Source: Chitinophagaceae bacterium (GTDB taxonomy: Bacteria > Bacteroidota > Bacteroidia > Chitinophagales > Chitinophagaceae). Taken from it: a DNA stretch of 64,000 bases. A model generated the notes under the pieces. That model ran no database searches, was not told where the DNA came from, and was given only the letters and a program-made list of their open reading frames with translations. The position numbers and the translations under genes are program-made. Shown one piece after another: positions 1 to 9,646 of the stretch. The stretch is from contig PMSV01000023.1 of NCBI GenBank assembly GCA_003168265.1, forward strand, positions 260,001 through 324,000, written 5' to 3'. The number at the start of each line of letters is the position of its first letter. Within the stretch, counting starts at the first letter, position 1.

Positions 1-906
<906 letters not shown>

Positions 907-1029
907 TTTTTTTTACTTTGTATTACAACTTCCCAATATGTAATTGTATTTGTAACTGTATTAATGACAAGGTGTTAAATGGCAGGGATCAATAAATCAA
1001 GCTATCCTTTGACATTCCTGGTCTACATT

Positions 1030-1142
<113 letters not shown>

Positions 1143-1152
1143 TTCTTTTAAG

Positions 1153-1185
1153 AGCCTTTCAGATTTTCTGGGAGGCTTTTTTATT
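1153..1185 (+). terminator. intrinsic terminator of the rRNA operon
   Basis: A 10-bp stem (AGCCTTTCAG with CTGGGAGGCT, two G-T wobbles) closes an ATTTT loop and is followed directly by a run of six T. It sits 10 bases after the 5S gene, the expected place for the operon terminator. Confidence 0.85.
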
Positions 1186-1199
1186 TTCTTTCGGATTAA

Positions 1200-2108
1200 T
1201 TAATGAAGCCCTGATAGCCAATTCTTCAGTCTTTCCATCCACTCATCTTTGGTTGTCTCATTATTCATTCCAAATCCATGGCCTCCTTTTGGATAGATAT
1301 GCAGTTCGGCAGGAATACCAAAATTCTGTTCTGCTTCATAAAAGGCTATACTATTTTTCACTTTTACAACATCATCGTTGCCGGCATGAACAAGAAAAGC
1401 AGGCGGAGTCTCTGAGTTTACCTGATATTCATTGGAAAACTCTCTGATCTTGTCTTCCCTAGGGCTCTTTCCAATCAGATTTTCCCGTGACCCCAAATTA
1501 CCAATATTGTCAGTAAAGCTGATGACCGGATATATCAAAATCATGAAATCCGGTCGCAGGGAAATTTTATTAGGGTTAAGTATATATGATTTGTCATAAT
1601 GTGTTCCGGCAGAGGAAGCGAGATGTCCCCCTGCAGAAAAACCCATTATTCCAATCTTTTTAGGATCAATTTCCCACTTCAACGCATTTTCTCTGACTAA
1701 TTGAATGGCTCTTTGTGCATCCTGGAGAGGGCCAATTTCTTTTTCAACCATGGTTTGATCATTAGGGATCCGGTATTTGAGAACAAAGGCGGCTATGCCC
1801 CACTCGTTAAGCCTCTTTGCCACATCGTATCCCTCATGACCAGCAGCAATTATGGAATATCCGCCGCCGGGGCAGATTATTACAGCCTGACCAGTCGAAA
1901 TGTTTTTGGGAGGAAAGAATGCTGTCAAACTGGGCCTGGTAACTTCATGTATAATCAGGATTTTATTGTTTCCTTCACAGGTTGAAAATTCTTTGTCAGA
2001 ACCCGGCTTATTGTTTGGGATACTGTCCTTGTATAAGGGAATAATCATCTGGGAATTGGTTTTCATAATGAATATTGAATAAATAAAAAGACAAATAATT
2101 CGTTTCAT
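1200..2108 (-). CDS. secreted alpha/beta-hydrolase (esterase or acetyl-xylan esterase-like)
   Basis: 302 residues. A hydrophobic N-terminus (about residues 1-20) reads as a signal peptide, so the enzyme should be periplasmic or outer-surface. The alpha/beta-hydrolase fold is shown by an oxyanion-type CPGGGY near residue 80, the nucleophile elbow GFSAGG (Ser about 158), an acid candidate in GNDDVV (about 245) and the catalytic His in GGHGFG (about 277). The family (BD-FAE/prolyl-oligopeptidase-like esterases) includes deacetylases of plant polysaccharides. The true substrate cannot be read from sequence. It is divergent from the GT4 gene, and the shared 119-bp intergenic region carries a direct repeat. 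Confidence 0.85.
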   Translation of the reverse strand: MKRIICLFIYSIFIMKTNSQMIIPLYKDSIPNNKPGSDKEFSTCEGNNKILIIHEVTRPSLTAFFPPKNISTGQAVIICPGGGYSIIAAGHEGYDVAKRLNEWGIAAFVLKYRIPNDQTMVEKEIGPLQDAQRAIQLVRENALKWEIDPKKIGIMGFSAGGHLASSAGTHYDKSYILNPNKISLRPDFMILIYPVISFTDNIGNLGSRENLIGKSPREDKIREFSNEYQVNSETPPAFLVHAGNDDVVKVKNSIAFYEAEQNFGIPAELHIYPKGGHGFGMNNETTKDEWMERLKNWLSGLH

Positions 2109-2137
2109 GACTATATTTTAGAAATATGTAAATTAAT

Positions 2138-2187
2138 GAAAATGATCCTTTAATAGATTTGCTTGGAAAATGATCTTTTAATGGATT
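2138..2187. repeat. two-copy direct repeat in a divergent intergenic region
   Basis: Two copies of a 22-nt unit of the form GAAAATGATCYTTTAATRGATT start at 2138 and 2166, so the period is 28 bases. They differ at only two or three positions and each contains a GATC. They lie between the divergent esterase and GT4 genes, where a regulator could bind both promoters. No known operator was recognised. Confidence 0.6.
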
Positions 2188-2227
2188 CTGTTTGAAAAAC
2201 AGAGCTTAAATATTTGAATTTTTTTTT

Positions 2228-3355
2228 ATGAAGATTGGTATTGAAGTTCAGCGTCTTTTCAGATCAAAAAAGCATGGTATGGAAGTCGTTGCTCTTGAAC
2301 TGATAAAGCAACTGCAAGCATTGGATACCCATAACCAATATGTGGTTTTTACTAAAGAGGATTCGGATAAGGATTGTTTGAATGAGTCGGTGAATTGGAG
2401 TCTGCAAACTGTTCCTGGTTATACTTATGCCGATTGGGAACAGATTCAATTGCCGATAGCGGCTAAAAAGGAAAAGATTGATTTTTTACATTGTACATGC
2501 AATACCGCTCCACTCTATCTCTCAAAGCCGACTTTACTGACCCTACATGATATCATTTACCTGGAAAAACTCGATTTTGATGGCACTTCCTATCAGAATT
2601 TTGGGAACATTTATCGTCGTTTCGTAGTTCCAAGAGTGGTGCATAAAGCGTCCTATGTTATTACAGTTTCTGAATATGAACGAAATACCATTTTGGAAAG
2701 ATTACACCTGCCGGAAGAAAAGGTGAAGGTCGTTTACAATGCGGTGAACGAGAAATTTAATGACAGGAGCGATCAGGAAGAAATTGATAATTTTCGTAAA
2801 AAATATCGCCTGCCCTCCGATTACCTGCTTTTCTTAGGTAATACAGCGCCTAAAAAAAATACCAAAAATGTGGTTCTGGCTTTTGCTTCTTATTGCCGTC
2901 TCGCGAAGGACAGAGTGCCTATGGTTATCCTGGATTATGAACAAATGCTTGTGAGGGAACTTCTTATTTCAAACGACTATGGGGACTGTCTGGATCATTT
3001 TATTTTTCCAGGATATATTAACCCTTCCGAAATGCCCCTGGTGTACCAGGCAGCCACCCTTTTTCTTTACCCGTCCTTAAGGGAAAGTTTCGGGCTTCCA
3101 ATCCTGGAAGCTATGGGCTGCGGTGTCCCGGTGATAACCTCCAATACATCTTCCATGCCCGAAGTGTCAGGCGATGCTGCTTTGCTGGTCGACCCCGAGC
3201 AACCAGATCAAATAACAGAAGCGATGCTATCCCTCTTATCGGATGATGAGCTAAGAAATGAACTATGCAGGCGCGGGAAAGCAAGAGCTGCAGCATTTAC
3301 GTGGGAAAAGGCCGCAAGACAATTACTTTCTATTTATAACCTGATGAAGCCATAG
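2228..3355 (+). CDS. glycosyltransferase, GT4 family
   Basis: 375 residues, GT-B fold. The N-terminal half opens with MKIGIEVQRLFRSKKHGMEV, a common start of this family. The C-terminal domain holds the nucleotide-sugar binding segment ESFGLPILEAMGCGVPV near residue 290 (the E-x7-E motif) and the PEVSGDAALLVDP segment. The enzyme should be cytoplasmic or membrane-associated and transfer a sugar from a nucleotide donor onto a glycan or lipid carrier. Donor and acceptor are unknown. It stands alone, convergent with queA and far from the EPS locus. No clear Shine-Dalgarno sequence is present, only a T-rich run before the ATG. Confidence 0.88.
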   Translation: MKIGIEVQRLFRSKKHGMEVVALELIKQLQALDTHNQYVVFTKEDSDKDCLNESVNWSLQTVPGYTYADWEQIQLPIAAKKEKIDFLHCTCNTAPLYLSKPTLLTLHDIIYLEKLDFDGTSYQNFGNIYRRFVVPRVVHKASYVITVSEYERNTILERLHLPEEKVKVVYNAVNEKFNDRSDQEEIDNFRKKYRLPSDYLLFLGNTAPKKNTKNVVLAFASYCRLAKDRVPMVILDYEQMLVRELLISNDYGDCLDHFIFPGYINPSEMPLVYQAATLFLYPSLRESFGLPILEAMGCGVPVITSNTSSMPEVSGDAALLVDPEQPDQITEAMLSLLSDDELRNELCRRGKARAAAFTWEKAARQLLSIYNLMKP

Positions 3356-3390
3356 AGCGTAACATTTTTCGAGGCATCGGAATTTTCACT

Positions 3391-4440
3391 TTAAAATACT
3401 ACCATGGCATCACCGTAACTAAAAAAGCGGTACTTATCTTTAATCGCTTTTTTATAAGCTTCCATTGCTAAGTCATATCCTGCAAAAGCGCATACCATGA
3501 TCAACAGACTAGTTTTGGGCAGATGGAAATTTGTGATCAGGGCATCTGCAATATTAAATTGGTAAGGAGGATGAATAAAGGTATTGGTCCAGCCTTCTGA
3601 AGATTTTAGTAATTTTTCCGCAGTAAACGAAGACTCAAGTGCACGCATCGTCGTTGTGCCTATCGAACAAATTCGGTGACTATTTATCCTGGCTTTGTTT
3701 ACGATCTTGCAAGCCTCTTCATCAATACGGTAGTATTCTGCATCCATCTTATGCTTGCTAAGGTCCTCTACCTCGATTGGCCTGAAAGTCCCGAGTCCGG
3801 TATGCAATGTCACTTCAGCAAATCGGACTCCTTTTATCTCCAGCCTCTTTATCAATTCCTTGCTGAAATGGAGACCGGCAGTTGGGGCTGCAACAGCGCC
3901 TTCGTATTTCGCATATACGGTTTGATACCTTTCCTTATCTTCCTCGTCAGGTTTGCGTTTGATGTATTTGGGAAGCGGGGTTTCTCCTAGCATTTCAAGC
4001 ATTTGCCGGAATTCTTCATCATTTCCATCCCACAAAAAACGAATGGTGCGACCTCTGCTTGTCGTGTTATCAATTACTTCTGCCACTAGTTCATCGCTTT
4101 CCCCAAAATAGAGCTTATTTCCCACACGAATTTTTCTTGCAGGGTCAACAATTACATCCCATAAGCGGTTCGGTTTATTGAGTTCTCTGAGGAGAAAGAC
4201 TTCGATTTTGGCGCCCGTTTTTTCCTTACGGCCATACATGCGGGCAGGGAATACTTTCGTATTATTCACCACGAAAACGTCCTTATCATTAAAATAATCC
4301 AGAATATCCCGGAAATGCTTATTCTCAATTTGACCAGTATGCCGGTGTACTACCATCATTCGGCTGTCTTCTCTCTTTTTCGTAGGATGCTGGGCAATTA
4401 GGTTTAAAGGAAGGTCGAACCTGAACTGAGATAACTTCAT
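3391..4440 (-). CDS. queA: S-adenosylmethionine:tRNA ribosyltransferase-isomerase QueA
   Basis: 349 residues, full length for the family. QueA moves the ribose of SAM onto the 7-aminomethyl-7-deazaguanine base of tRNA to give epoxyqueuosine at wobble position 34. Recognisable segments are [20 protein letters not shown] at the N-terminus, [48 protein letters not shown] and [11 protein letters not shown]. No other queuosine gene is nearby. The ATG at 4440 gives the canonical N-terminus. It is preceded by an unusually long leader of about 127 nt that can be folded into several helices, listed separately. Confidence 0.96.
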   Translation of the reverse strand: MKLSQFRFDLPLNLIAQHPTKKREDSRMMVVHRHTGQIENKHFRDILDYFNDKDVFVVNNTKVFPARMYGRKEKTGAKIEVFLLRELNKPNRLWDVIVDPARKIRVGNKLYFGESDELVAEVIDNTTSRGRTIRFLWDGNDEEFRQMLEMLGETPLPKYIKRKPDEEDKERYQTVYAKYEGAVAAPTAGLHFSKELIKRLEIKGVRFAEVTLHTGLGTFRPIEVEDLSKHKMDAEYYRIDEEACKIVNKARINSHRICSIGTTTMRALESSFTAEKLLKSSEGWTNTFIHPPYQFNIADALITNFHLPKTSLLIMVCAFAGYDLAMEAYKKAIKDKYRFFSYGDAMVVF

Positions 4441-4463
4441 GTGGGTTTTTAATTTATTTTATG

Positions 4464-4560
4464 ATGGCCACATGACACCTGGGGATAGCAGGATGGATTT
4501 AACGGATAACCGTTCCAAACCAGGCCTTACGGCACCCGGTTCAGTATCATGTTACGGCAT
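4464..4560 (-). promoter_or_regulatory. structured 5' leader of queA, candidate cis-regulatory RNA
   Basis: Read on the minus strand, the leader folds by hand into a closing helix (ACATGA at 4552-4547 with TCATGT at 4475-4470, extended by ATGCC/GGCCAT with bulges). This encloses a GCC-GTAA-GGC tetraloop hairpin (4533-4524) and a perfect AACGG-TTAT-CCGTT hairpin (4514-4501). CCTGG (4524-4520) can also pair with CCAGG (4482-4478), which competes with the tetraloop hairpin at one base. The element begins just after the predicted transcription start. I could not match it to the preQ1, SAM or any other riboswitch consensus that I know. Confidence 0.45.
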
Positions 4561-4574
4561 GATTTTTAGGGGTG

Positions 4575-4582
4575 CAAAGATA
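4575..4582 (-). promoter_or_regulatory. candidate -7 box for queA
   Basis: TATCTTTG on the minus strand matches the Bacteroidota -7 consensus TAnnTTTG. No TTG was seen at the right distance upstream, so only half of the promoter is supported. A start near 4568 would place the folded leader at the very 5' end of the transcript. Confidence 0.45.
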
Positions 4583-4713
4583 ATATAAAATCCGGGAAAT
4601 AGAAAAATGGAGGCTAATAATAATTTTTATCAATTATTACCTGAAATACCTGATTTTATAAAGGATTTTCCAATGTATTTCGAATATCAACCTGAGTACA
4701 ACTCTCAATTATT

Positions 4714-5484
4714 TCAAAACCTCAAGTGCCTTACAGTGACACCGCCATTGATGAGCTGCTTTAAGGAGTCAATACCGATATGGAGATGTATTTCTACAAA
4801 ATCTCCCGTTATTTTCAAATCGCTATCTTCCGTTTTAACTCCTTCCGGGATCATGGGCTGGTCGCTGACGAGCAGCAAGGCCCCGGTTGGGATTTTGTTA
4901 TAGAAACCGACCGAAAAAATGGTGGCTGTTTCCATGTCAATGGCATAAGCCCTTATTTTCTTAAGATATTCCTTAAATGCTTCATCATGTTCCCAAACCC
5001 TGCGATTAGTTGTATAAACGGTACCTGTCCAATAATCGACAGCATACTCCCGAATGGTGGTTGAAATGGCTTTTTGAAGAGCAAAAGCGGGTAATGCGGG
5101 TACTTCGGGCGGGAAATAGTCATTGGAGGTTCCTTCCCCACGTATCGCTGCTATCGGCAAGATTAAATCGCCCAACTTGTTTCTTTTCTTCAGGCCCCCG
5201 CATTTTCCAAGGAAGAGAACGGCTTTTGGATGTATTGCGGTCAACAGATCCATAATTGTAGCTGCTGTAGGACTACCCATACCAAAATTTATTATTGTAA
5301 TATCTCCGGCCGTGGCGCATTGCATGGGCCTGTTTTTGCCTACAAGCGGCACTTTATGCCATTGGGCGAACAGATCGACATAATTACTAAAATTGGTTAG
5401 CAATATGTATTCACCAAAACGATCGATTTTTTCTCCTGTGTACCTGGGCAGCCAATTTTGAACTATCTCTTCTTTGCTTTTCAT
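4714..5484 (-). CDS. amn: AMP nucleosidase
   Basis: 256 residues. This is the short Bacteroidota form, lacking the extra N-terminal domain of the roughly 480-residue enterobacterial Amn. It should hydrolyse AMP to adenine and ribose 5-phosphate in purine salvage. Nucleoside-phosphorylase-fold signatures include ITIINFGMGSPTAATIMDLL near residue 65, LFLGKCGGLKKRNKLGDLIL near residue 90, and AIDMETATIFSVGF near residue 183, which carries the acidic residue that contacts the ribose. It is 270 bp upstream of queA in the same direction, and queA seems to have its own promoter. Confidence 0.92.
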   Translation of the reverse strand: MKSKEEIVQNWLPRYTGEKIDRFGEYILLTNFSNYVDLFAQWHKVPLVGKNRPMQCATAGDITIINFGMGSPTAATIMDLLTAIHPKAVLFLGKCGGLKKRNKLGDLILPIAAIRGEGTSNDYFPPEVPALPAFALQKAISTTIREYAVDYWTGTVYTTNRRVWEHDEAFKEYLKKIRAYAIDMETATIFSVGFYNKIPTGALLLVSDQPMIPEGVKTEDSDLKITGDFVEIHLHIGIDSLKQLINGGVTVRHLRF

Positions 5485-5578
5485 ATTTTGAAGCTTTTAT
5501 TTTATTCCGGACCCTTGTTTTTTTAACAGAGAATTATTTCACATCTTCACAGCATAAATTTAGCAAATTACTTTATCG

Positions 5579-6028
5579 ATGATCAAAATCTACTATCCCC
5601 ATTATGCTTTCAAAATAAAAGAAGAAGAACCGGGGAAAGAGTTGATATTCGACGAATTGCGGAAACAATGGGTGAGTCTGACCTCGGAAGAATGGGTACG
5701 CCAGAATTTCATCCGTTATCTCATTGATATAAAGAAGTACCCTCCTTCCTATATAGCGATAGAACGTAAGATGAAACTCAGTGAAATGACCAAACGCTTC
5801 GACATTTTGGTTTTTGATGAGGGCGCCAGACCCTGGATGATGGTGGAATGTAAGGGCATGGAAATCGACCTGGATAAAGCCGTCCTATGGCAGGCTTTGC
5901 ATTATAACATAGCTATTCCCGTTAAATATCTTGTAATTACCAACGGATTACAATGTTGTGCCTATGAGAAGGGAACCCTTGATTTTGATGAAGTGCCCGT
6001 TCTTCCTGCTTATGGTGAGCCAAAATAA
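5579..6028 (+). CDS. solo HsdR-N-like (PD-(D/E)XK fold) protein
   Basis: 149 residues. It matches the type I restriction enzyme R-subunit N-terminal domain family (HSDR_N_2) but stands alone. A nuclease-type core is visible: E in FIRYLIDIKK...IAIERKM, then FDILVFD with Asp near residue 81, and MMVECKG with Glu and Lys near residue 93, the D-x(n)-E-x-K signature. No helicase, HsdM or HsdS gene is near, so it is not part of a restriction system here. Stand-alone copies beside housekeeping genes are common in Bacteroidota, and their function is not known to me. It diverges from amn across 94 bp. Confidence 0.8.
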   Translation: MIKIYYPHYAFKIKEEEPGKELIFDELRKQWVSLTSEEWVRQNFIRYLIDIKKYPPSYIAIERKMKLSEMTKRFDILVFDEGARPWMMVECKGMEIDLDKAVLWQALHYNIAIPVKYLVITNGLQCCAYEKGTLDFDEVPVLPAYGEPK

Positions 6029-6036
6029 AAAGAAGA

Positions 6037-6052
6037 GCCTGCAAATCCAGGC
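6037..6052. terminator. hairpin, probable bidirectional terminator
   Basis: A GCCTG-CAAATC-CAGGC hairpin lies 9 bases after the stop of the HsdR-N-like gene. It is followed by CCTTT on the plus strand and by a T-rich stretch on the minus strand, so it could stop transcription from either side. Confidence 0.5.
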
Positions 6053-6145
6053 CCTTTGGTCCATCTTAAAATCCTATATGAAAGTTGTGAAGTTGCATAA
6101 ACGGACTTGAATTTGGGTTTATTGCCGCATGGATCTTCATATATA

Positions 6146-6177
6146 CAAAAATCCCCAGTTGCCTTGGCAATGGGGAT
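6146..6177 (-). terminator. intrinsic terminator of glutamate dehydrogenase
   Basis: On the minus strand ATCCCCA pairs with TGGGGAT (7 bp). Inside it TTGCC pairs with GGCAA across a single bulge, and a run of five T follows. It lies 23 bases beyond the gdh stop codon. Confidence 0.8.
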
Positions 6178-6199
6178 CGAAATTCTTCGTAATATAATT

Positions 6200-7618
6200 T
6201 TATGGAAAAATTCCAAGTTCTGCATAGGAGGTTGCAACTTTATTGATCGCAACGATATAGGCCGCAGTCCTCATATCCGGGATTTTATCATTACTAAACC
6301 AGCAATCAATAATTTCTCTGGTGGCAGTTATCATCGTTTCTTCCAATCCGCTGTTAACGATGTCCACTTCATCGGCGCCATGTAAAATAAAATCCTTTTC
6401 CGTTTTGGAGACTTTCTTACCGGTTAAATTCTCAATTTGATTCAGGATGCGGGTATTCATATTTTCTGTAAAACGCTTTTCCATTCTGCCATGTCGCACA
6501 TGACTCAGGTTCTTAAGCCATTCGAAATAGGATACCGTAACCCCTCCGGCATTAAGATACATATCAGGCACCACCAGAATGCCTTTTTGAATAAAAATTT
6601 CATCTGCTTCAGGAGTTAGTGGTCCATTGGCTGCCTCCCCAATGATTTTTGCTTTAATACGTGGAGCATTTTCCTGATTAACGACATTTTCCAAAGCTGC
6701 AGGTATCAAAATATCACATTCAATCTCAAGAGCATCTGTGGATTGTTCAAAGTTCTTTGCTCCGGGATAATTGAGGATGGAGCCGGTTTTCTTTCTATAT
6801 TGGAATACTTCTTCTTCGTTCAGCCCTTCAGGATTGAAAATAGCTCCTTCATATTCTGCCAGAGCTATGAGTTTAGCCCCTCCTTCCCTAAAGAATTTTG
6901 CGGCATGATACCCCACATTGCCAAGTCCCTGAACTATCACCCGCTTTCCTGCTACTCCAGTAGGCAATCCGATCTTATTCATGAGTCTTTCCATGCTGCA
7001 AACTTCCCGGATACCAAAATATACGCCCAATCCGGTTGCTTCTCTTCTCCCGCGCACTCCTCCCTGGGAAACTGGTTTACCAGTTACGCATGCCAATGCA
7101 TCCACTTCACCTGGTCTCAAACTCGTATAGGTATCAAGTATCCAGGACATCTCCCTTTCACCTGTTCCATAATCAGGAGCCGGAACATCCGTTCCAGGAC
7201 CGATAAAATTCTTTTTTATCAATTCAGAAGTGTACCTGCGGGTTATTTTTTCGAGTTCATAGGGAGTATATTTTTTGGGATCTATGCAGATTCCTCCTTT
7301 AGCTCCACCGAATGGCACATTGACTATTGCACATTTGTAGGTCATTAGTGCAGATAGTGCCATGACTTCATCTAAATTGACGGACAGAGAGAACCGAATT
7401 CCTCCCTTGCTCGGGGATTTATGCTGGGAATGTTGTACCCTGTAAGCTTTGATGACTTCAATCTGGTCTCCTATTTTGACCGGAAAGTTCATTCTGTAAA
7501 CAGAATTGCATTGCTTGATCTGTTCAAGAATGCCTTTATCCCAATTGGTAAAAGCTGCTGCTTTGTCGAAACTTTTTTCTACGGCTTCAAAAAATTTGTA
7601 TTCTGTAGCTGCGGGCAT
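6200..7618 (-). CDS. gdhA: glutamate dehydrogenase (Glu/Leu/Phe/Val dehydrogenase family)
   Basis: 472 residues. It catalyses reversible oxidative deamination of glutamate to 2-oxoglutarate and ammonia in the cytoplasm. The N-terminal domain holds [20 protein letters not shown] and the catalytic-lysine segment [10 protein letters not shown] near residue 128, plus [14 protein letters not shown] near residue 168. The Rossmann domain has [15 protein letters not shown] near residue 240, and the glycine motif is followed by ALAEYEG. An acidic residue at that position usually means a preference for NAD, but this is inferred. The gene is flanked by its own terminator and a 73-bp gap to ccmD. Confidence 0.93.
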   Translation of the reverse strand: MPAATEYKFFEAVEKSFDKAAAFTNWDKGILEQIKQCNSVYRMNFPVKIGDQIEVIKAYRVQHSQHKSPSKGGIRFSLSVNLDEVMALSALMTYKCAIVNVPFGGAKGGICIDPKKYTPYELEKITRRYTSELIKKNFIGPGTDVPAPDYGTGEREMSWILDTYTSLRPGEVDALACVTGKPVSQGGVRGRREATGLGVYFGIREVCSMERLMNKIGLPTGVAGKRVIVQGLGNVGYHAAKFFREGGAKLIALAEYEGAIFNPEGLNEEEVFQYRKKTGSILNYPGAKNFEQSTDALEIECDILIPAALENVVNQENAPRIKAKIIGEAANGPLTPEADEIFIQKGILVVPDMYLNAGGVTVSYFEWLKNLSHVRHGRMEKRFTENMNTRILNQIENLTGKKVSKTEKDFILHGADEVDIVNSGLEETMITATREIIDCWFSNDKIPDMRTAAYIVAINKVATSYAELGIFP

Positions 7619-7691
7619 AAAAATGTAATTTAAGGTTATCAGATTGGTTCATATTGAAAGCAAATCGTTTACAACTTAGATTCAGGCTGTT

Positions 7692-7934
7692 CTATTTATT
7701 ATTCTCACTGCTCTTTTCAAGTTTCCCAATTTTCCTGTCGATCCGGGCAATATATAAAATGAGCCCCAATAAGATGATAACAAGAACAGCGACCACAACA
7801 TAAATTTTTCCATTGCTGCGCATAGTATCAGCCATTGAGACCTTTCGGTCAGGATACGAATATTGACCGAAGCCCAGGGCTGAAACCAACAAGAATGTCA
7901 GTAAAATTAGCGTGGCTTTGATTTTCTTAACCAT
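7692..7934 (-). CDS. CcmD-like small membrane protein
   Basis: 80 residues. The N-terminal segment (about 1-23) is signal-peptide-like and ends near ALGFGQ. A single transmembrane helix follows at about 45-66 (YVVVAVLVIILLGLILYIAR), then a charged tail. This size and its place right after ccmC, with an 8-base overlap, fit the Bacteroidota CcmD family, a helper of the heme exporter in cytochrome c maturation. Sequence alone would only say small membrane protein, so the name rests mainly on context. Confidence 0.7.
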   Translation of the reverse strand: MVKKIKATLILLTFLLVSALGFGQYSYPDRKVSMADTMRSNGKIYVVVAVLVIILLGLILYIARIDRKIGKLEKSSENNK

Positions 7935-8598
7935 GAATGAAATTCTTTTCTTTCAGGAATTCAAGACGTATTTTCAAAAGCGCAATCCAGGTCCCTAGCA
8001 AAGCCCAGCCGGGTACGGCACCAATCCAGAATACCAGACGCATTTTGGGGTCTATATCCTGACTGTTTAAGGCAGGATTACCCATACCGCCCGGATGAAG
8101 GCTTTCCAATAAGCGGGGAATTATCCAAATTGTAGGGAATAGCATGGCAAAAGCGAAAATATTGTAGACCGCTGCCAACCTGGACCTTTTATCAATGTCA
8201 GTCAAGGAATTTCTCAAAACCAAATAGGCAAAATAGATTAACAATGCGATTGCCGCACCCAATTGTTTTGGATCATTACTCCAAAAAGCGCCCCAGGTGT
8301 ATTTTGCCCAAACTGCACCGGTAGTTATACCGAGCACTCCAAACAGGAGCCCGGTTTTAGCAAATTCCAGGGCGTAAATATCCGAAGCCGGGCGCCCATG
8401 ACGAAGATATTTTATTGAATATATGACGGAAACAGTAAAGAAAATCATCATGCAAAACCACATCGCTACATGAAAATACAGGTTTCTGATGGTCTCATTC
8501 AGGATAGGCCTTGCTGGTACTTCACCGAGAAAACCTCCGATGAAAGTGTATAACAGGCATACAACTGATAATATTTTCCACCAATTCTTTCGGATCAT
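7927..8598 (-). CDS. ccmC: cytochrome c assembly protein CcmC/CcsA family
   Basis: 223 residues with six predicted membrane helices. The family takes part in heme handling on the periplasmic side of the inner membrane. The tryptophan-rich loop is visible as AKYTWGAFWSNDPKQLG near residue 105, the WWD-domain equivalent (usually W-G-x-x-W-x-W-D). Possible heme-ligand histidines are in NLYFHVAMW near residue 44 and LLESLHPGGMG near residue 168. ccmD overlaps its end. ccmB lies about 54 kb away in this window, so the ccm genes are dispersed. Confidence 0.87.
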   Translation of the reverse strand: MIRKNWWKILSVVCLLYTFIGGFLGEVPARPILNETIRNLYFHVAMWFCMMIFFTVSVIYSIKYLRHGRPASDIYALEFAKTGLLFGVLGITTGAVWAKYTWGAFWSNDPKQLGAAIALLIYFAYLVLRNSLTDIDKRSRLAAVYNIFAFAMLFPTIWIIPRLLESLHPGGMGNPALNSQDIDPKMRLVFWIGAVPGWALLGTWIALLKIRLEFLKEKNFIHG

Positions 8599-8662
8599 AA
8601 TATTTCGTGGTCAGTGTTGCTTCATTAAAAGCCTTCTTGCCCGATCACTGTGATTTGGTTCG

Positions 8663-8670
8663 CAAAAATA
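8663..8670 (-). promoter_or_regulatory. candidate -7 box for ccmC-ccmD
   Basis: TATTTTTG on the minus strand is a full match to TAnnTTTG, about 65 bases before the ccmC start. No well-spaced upstream TTG was found, so it is only partly supported. The rest of the 243-bp gap 8599-8841 shows no other recognisable element. Confidence 0.4.
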
Positions 8671-8841
8671 GGGCAAAGCTTGCCATATTGTGCGGGAATG
8701 GGTTAGCTTAAATAAATATTGACTGATTATACAATAGATGTGTAGTTATTAACAGCTCTCAAACAAATACAGTCGTTGACTAAAAAATATTAAATATATC
8801 AGGCTGATTTTTGAAAGGAATGATGGCGTTTTAGCCTAATC

Positions 8842-9645
8842 TTAAAGATCGGCTTTGCGAAAGCGCCAAATAATAAAAAAACAATACAGTACAATATAAC
8901 AGGACGCTATACTAAGGTAACCTGGAACATGATTTTCCCAGATTTTTAGGTCTGCTGCGGACATCATTCTTCTTCCGAATGGTAAAGGAATCAGCCTGTC
9001 AGTGACCTCCTCCGGCAAGTAGTTGGCTACGGTAAATTTGTATTTTTCGCGCATCAGTACGACAATGAATTGTTCGATCAGCATATAAATGAAAAAAATT
9101 CCCATGGCAAGACCAGCCCTTTTAACAAATAAAGCGATTAGAAAGGCGATCAGGGAATAGCTAACCATTTGGACAAAGTAGAAAAATACAAATCGCAAGT
9201 ATTGCCAGTCAAAAGAATTCGGTGAACTCGTATGATTCGAAAATTTCCCGAATCCAAAAGCGGTAAAAAAGACTACTCCGGTTGTAAACAGAGACAGAAT
9301 CAATACTTCCAGGAGTTTGACATAAATGAATTGATTTCGGCTCAATCCATCGATAATATTCTGCCTGTTTGTTTTGAAAGAGAATTCATTGGTCAACAGT
9401 GTAATGATCAAAATTCCCGGAATCAGAAATAGCGAACCTGCGAAATACCCAATGGTTTGCCAGGAGTCAGGAAGTGCAAATGGGTTACCCAGCAAATTCT
9501 GCCCGTTCAGTTTTAATTTTGTATTCAGGAAGTCATATACAACATAATTAAAAGCTGGAATGCTGATGGCAACAATAGATAACAAGATCCAAAAGGTCCG
9601 ATAGAACCTGAGTTTCATCCACTCAATTTTCAAAATATGCATCAT
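8842..9645 (-). CDS. ABC-2 type transporter permease
   Basis: 267 residues with about six membrane helices, including FWILLSIVAISIPAFNYVVY near the N-terminus and SIASCYIVLYCFFIIWRFRK at the C-terminus. This is the usual layout of one-domain ABC-2 permeases that export lipids, drugs or peptides. The ATPase gene ends one base before this start, so the two are certainly co-transcribed and form one transporter. Substrate unknown. Nothing nearby points to a particular cargo. Confidence 0.85.
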   Translation of the reverse strand: MMHILKIEWMKLRFYRTFWILLSIVAISIPAFNYVVYDFLNTKLKLNGQNLLGNPFALPDSWQTIGYFAGSLFLIPGILIITLLTNEFSFKTNRQNIIDGLSRNQFIYVKLLEVLILSLFTTGVVFFTAFGFGKFSNHTSSPNSFDWQYLRFVFFYFVQMVSYSLIAFLIALFVKRAGLAMGIFFIYMLIEQFIVVLMREKYKFTVANYLPEEVTDRLIPLPFGRRMMSAADLKIWENHVPGYLSIASCYIVLYCFFIIWRFRKADL

Positions 9646-9646
9646 T

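Noticed and set aside
4464-4560. Known preQ1 or SAM riboswitch, SRP RNA or 6S RNA
   Set aside because: The preQ1-I A-rich tail, the SAM-I core, the SRP GGAA/AGCAG loop and the long 6S bubble are all absent. The element is left unnamed.
5579-6028. Type I restriction system
   Set aside because: Only the HsdR N-terminal-type domain is present, with no helicase, methylase or specificity gene.
6743-7348. 201-codon plus-strand frame
   Set aside because: Antisense shadow of glutamate dehydrogenase, whose motifs are complete.
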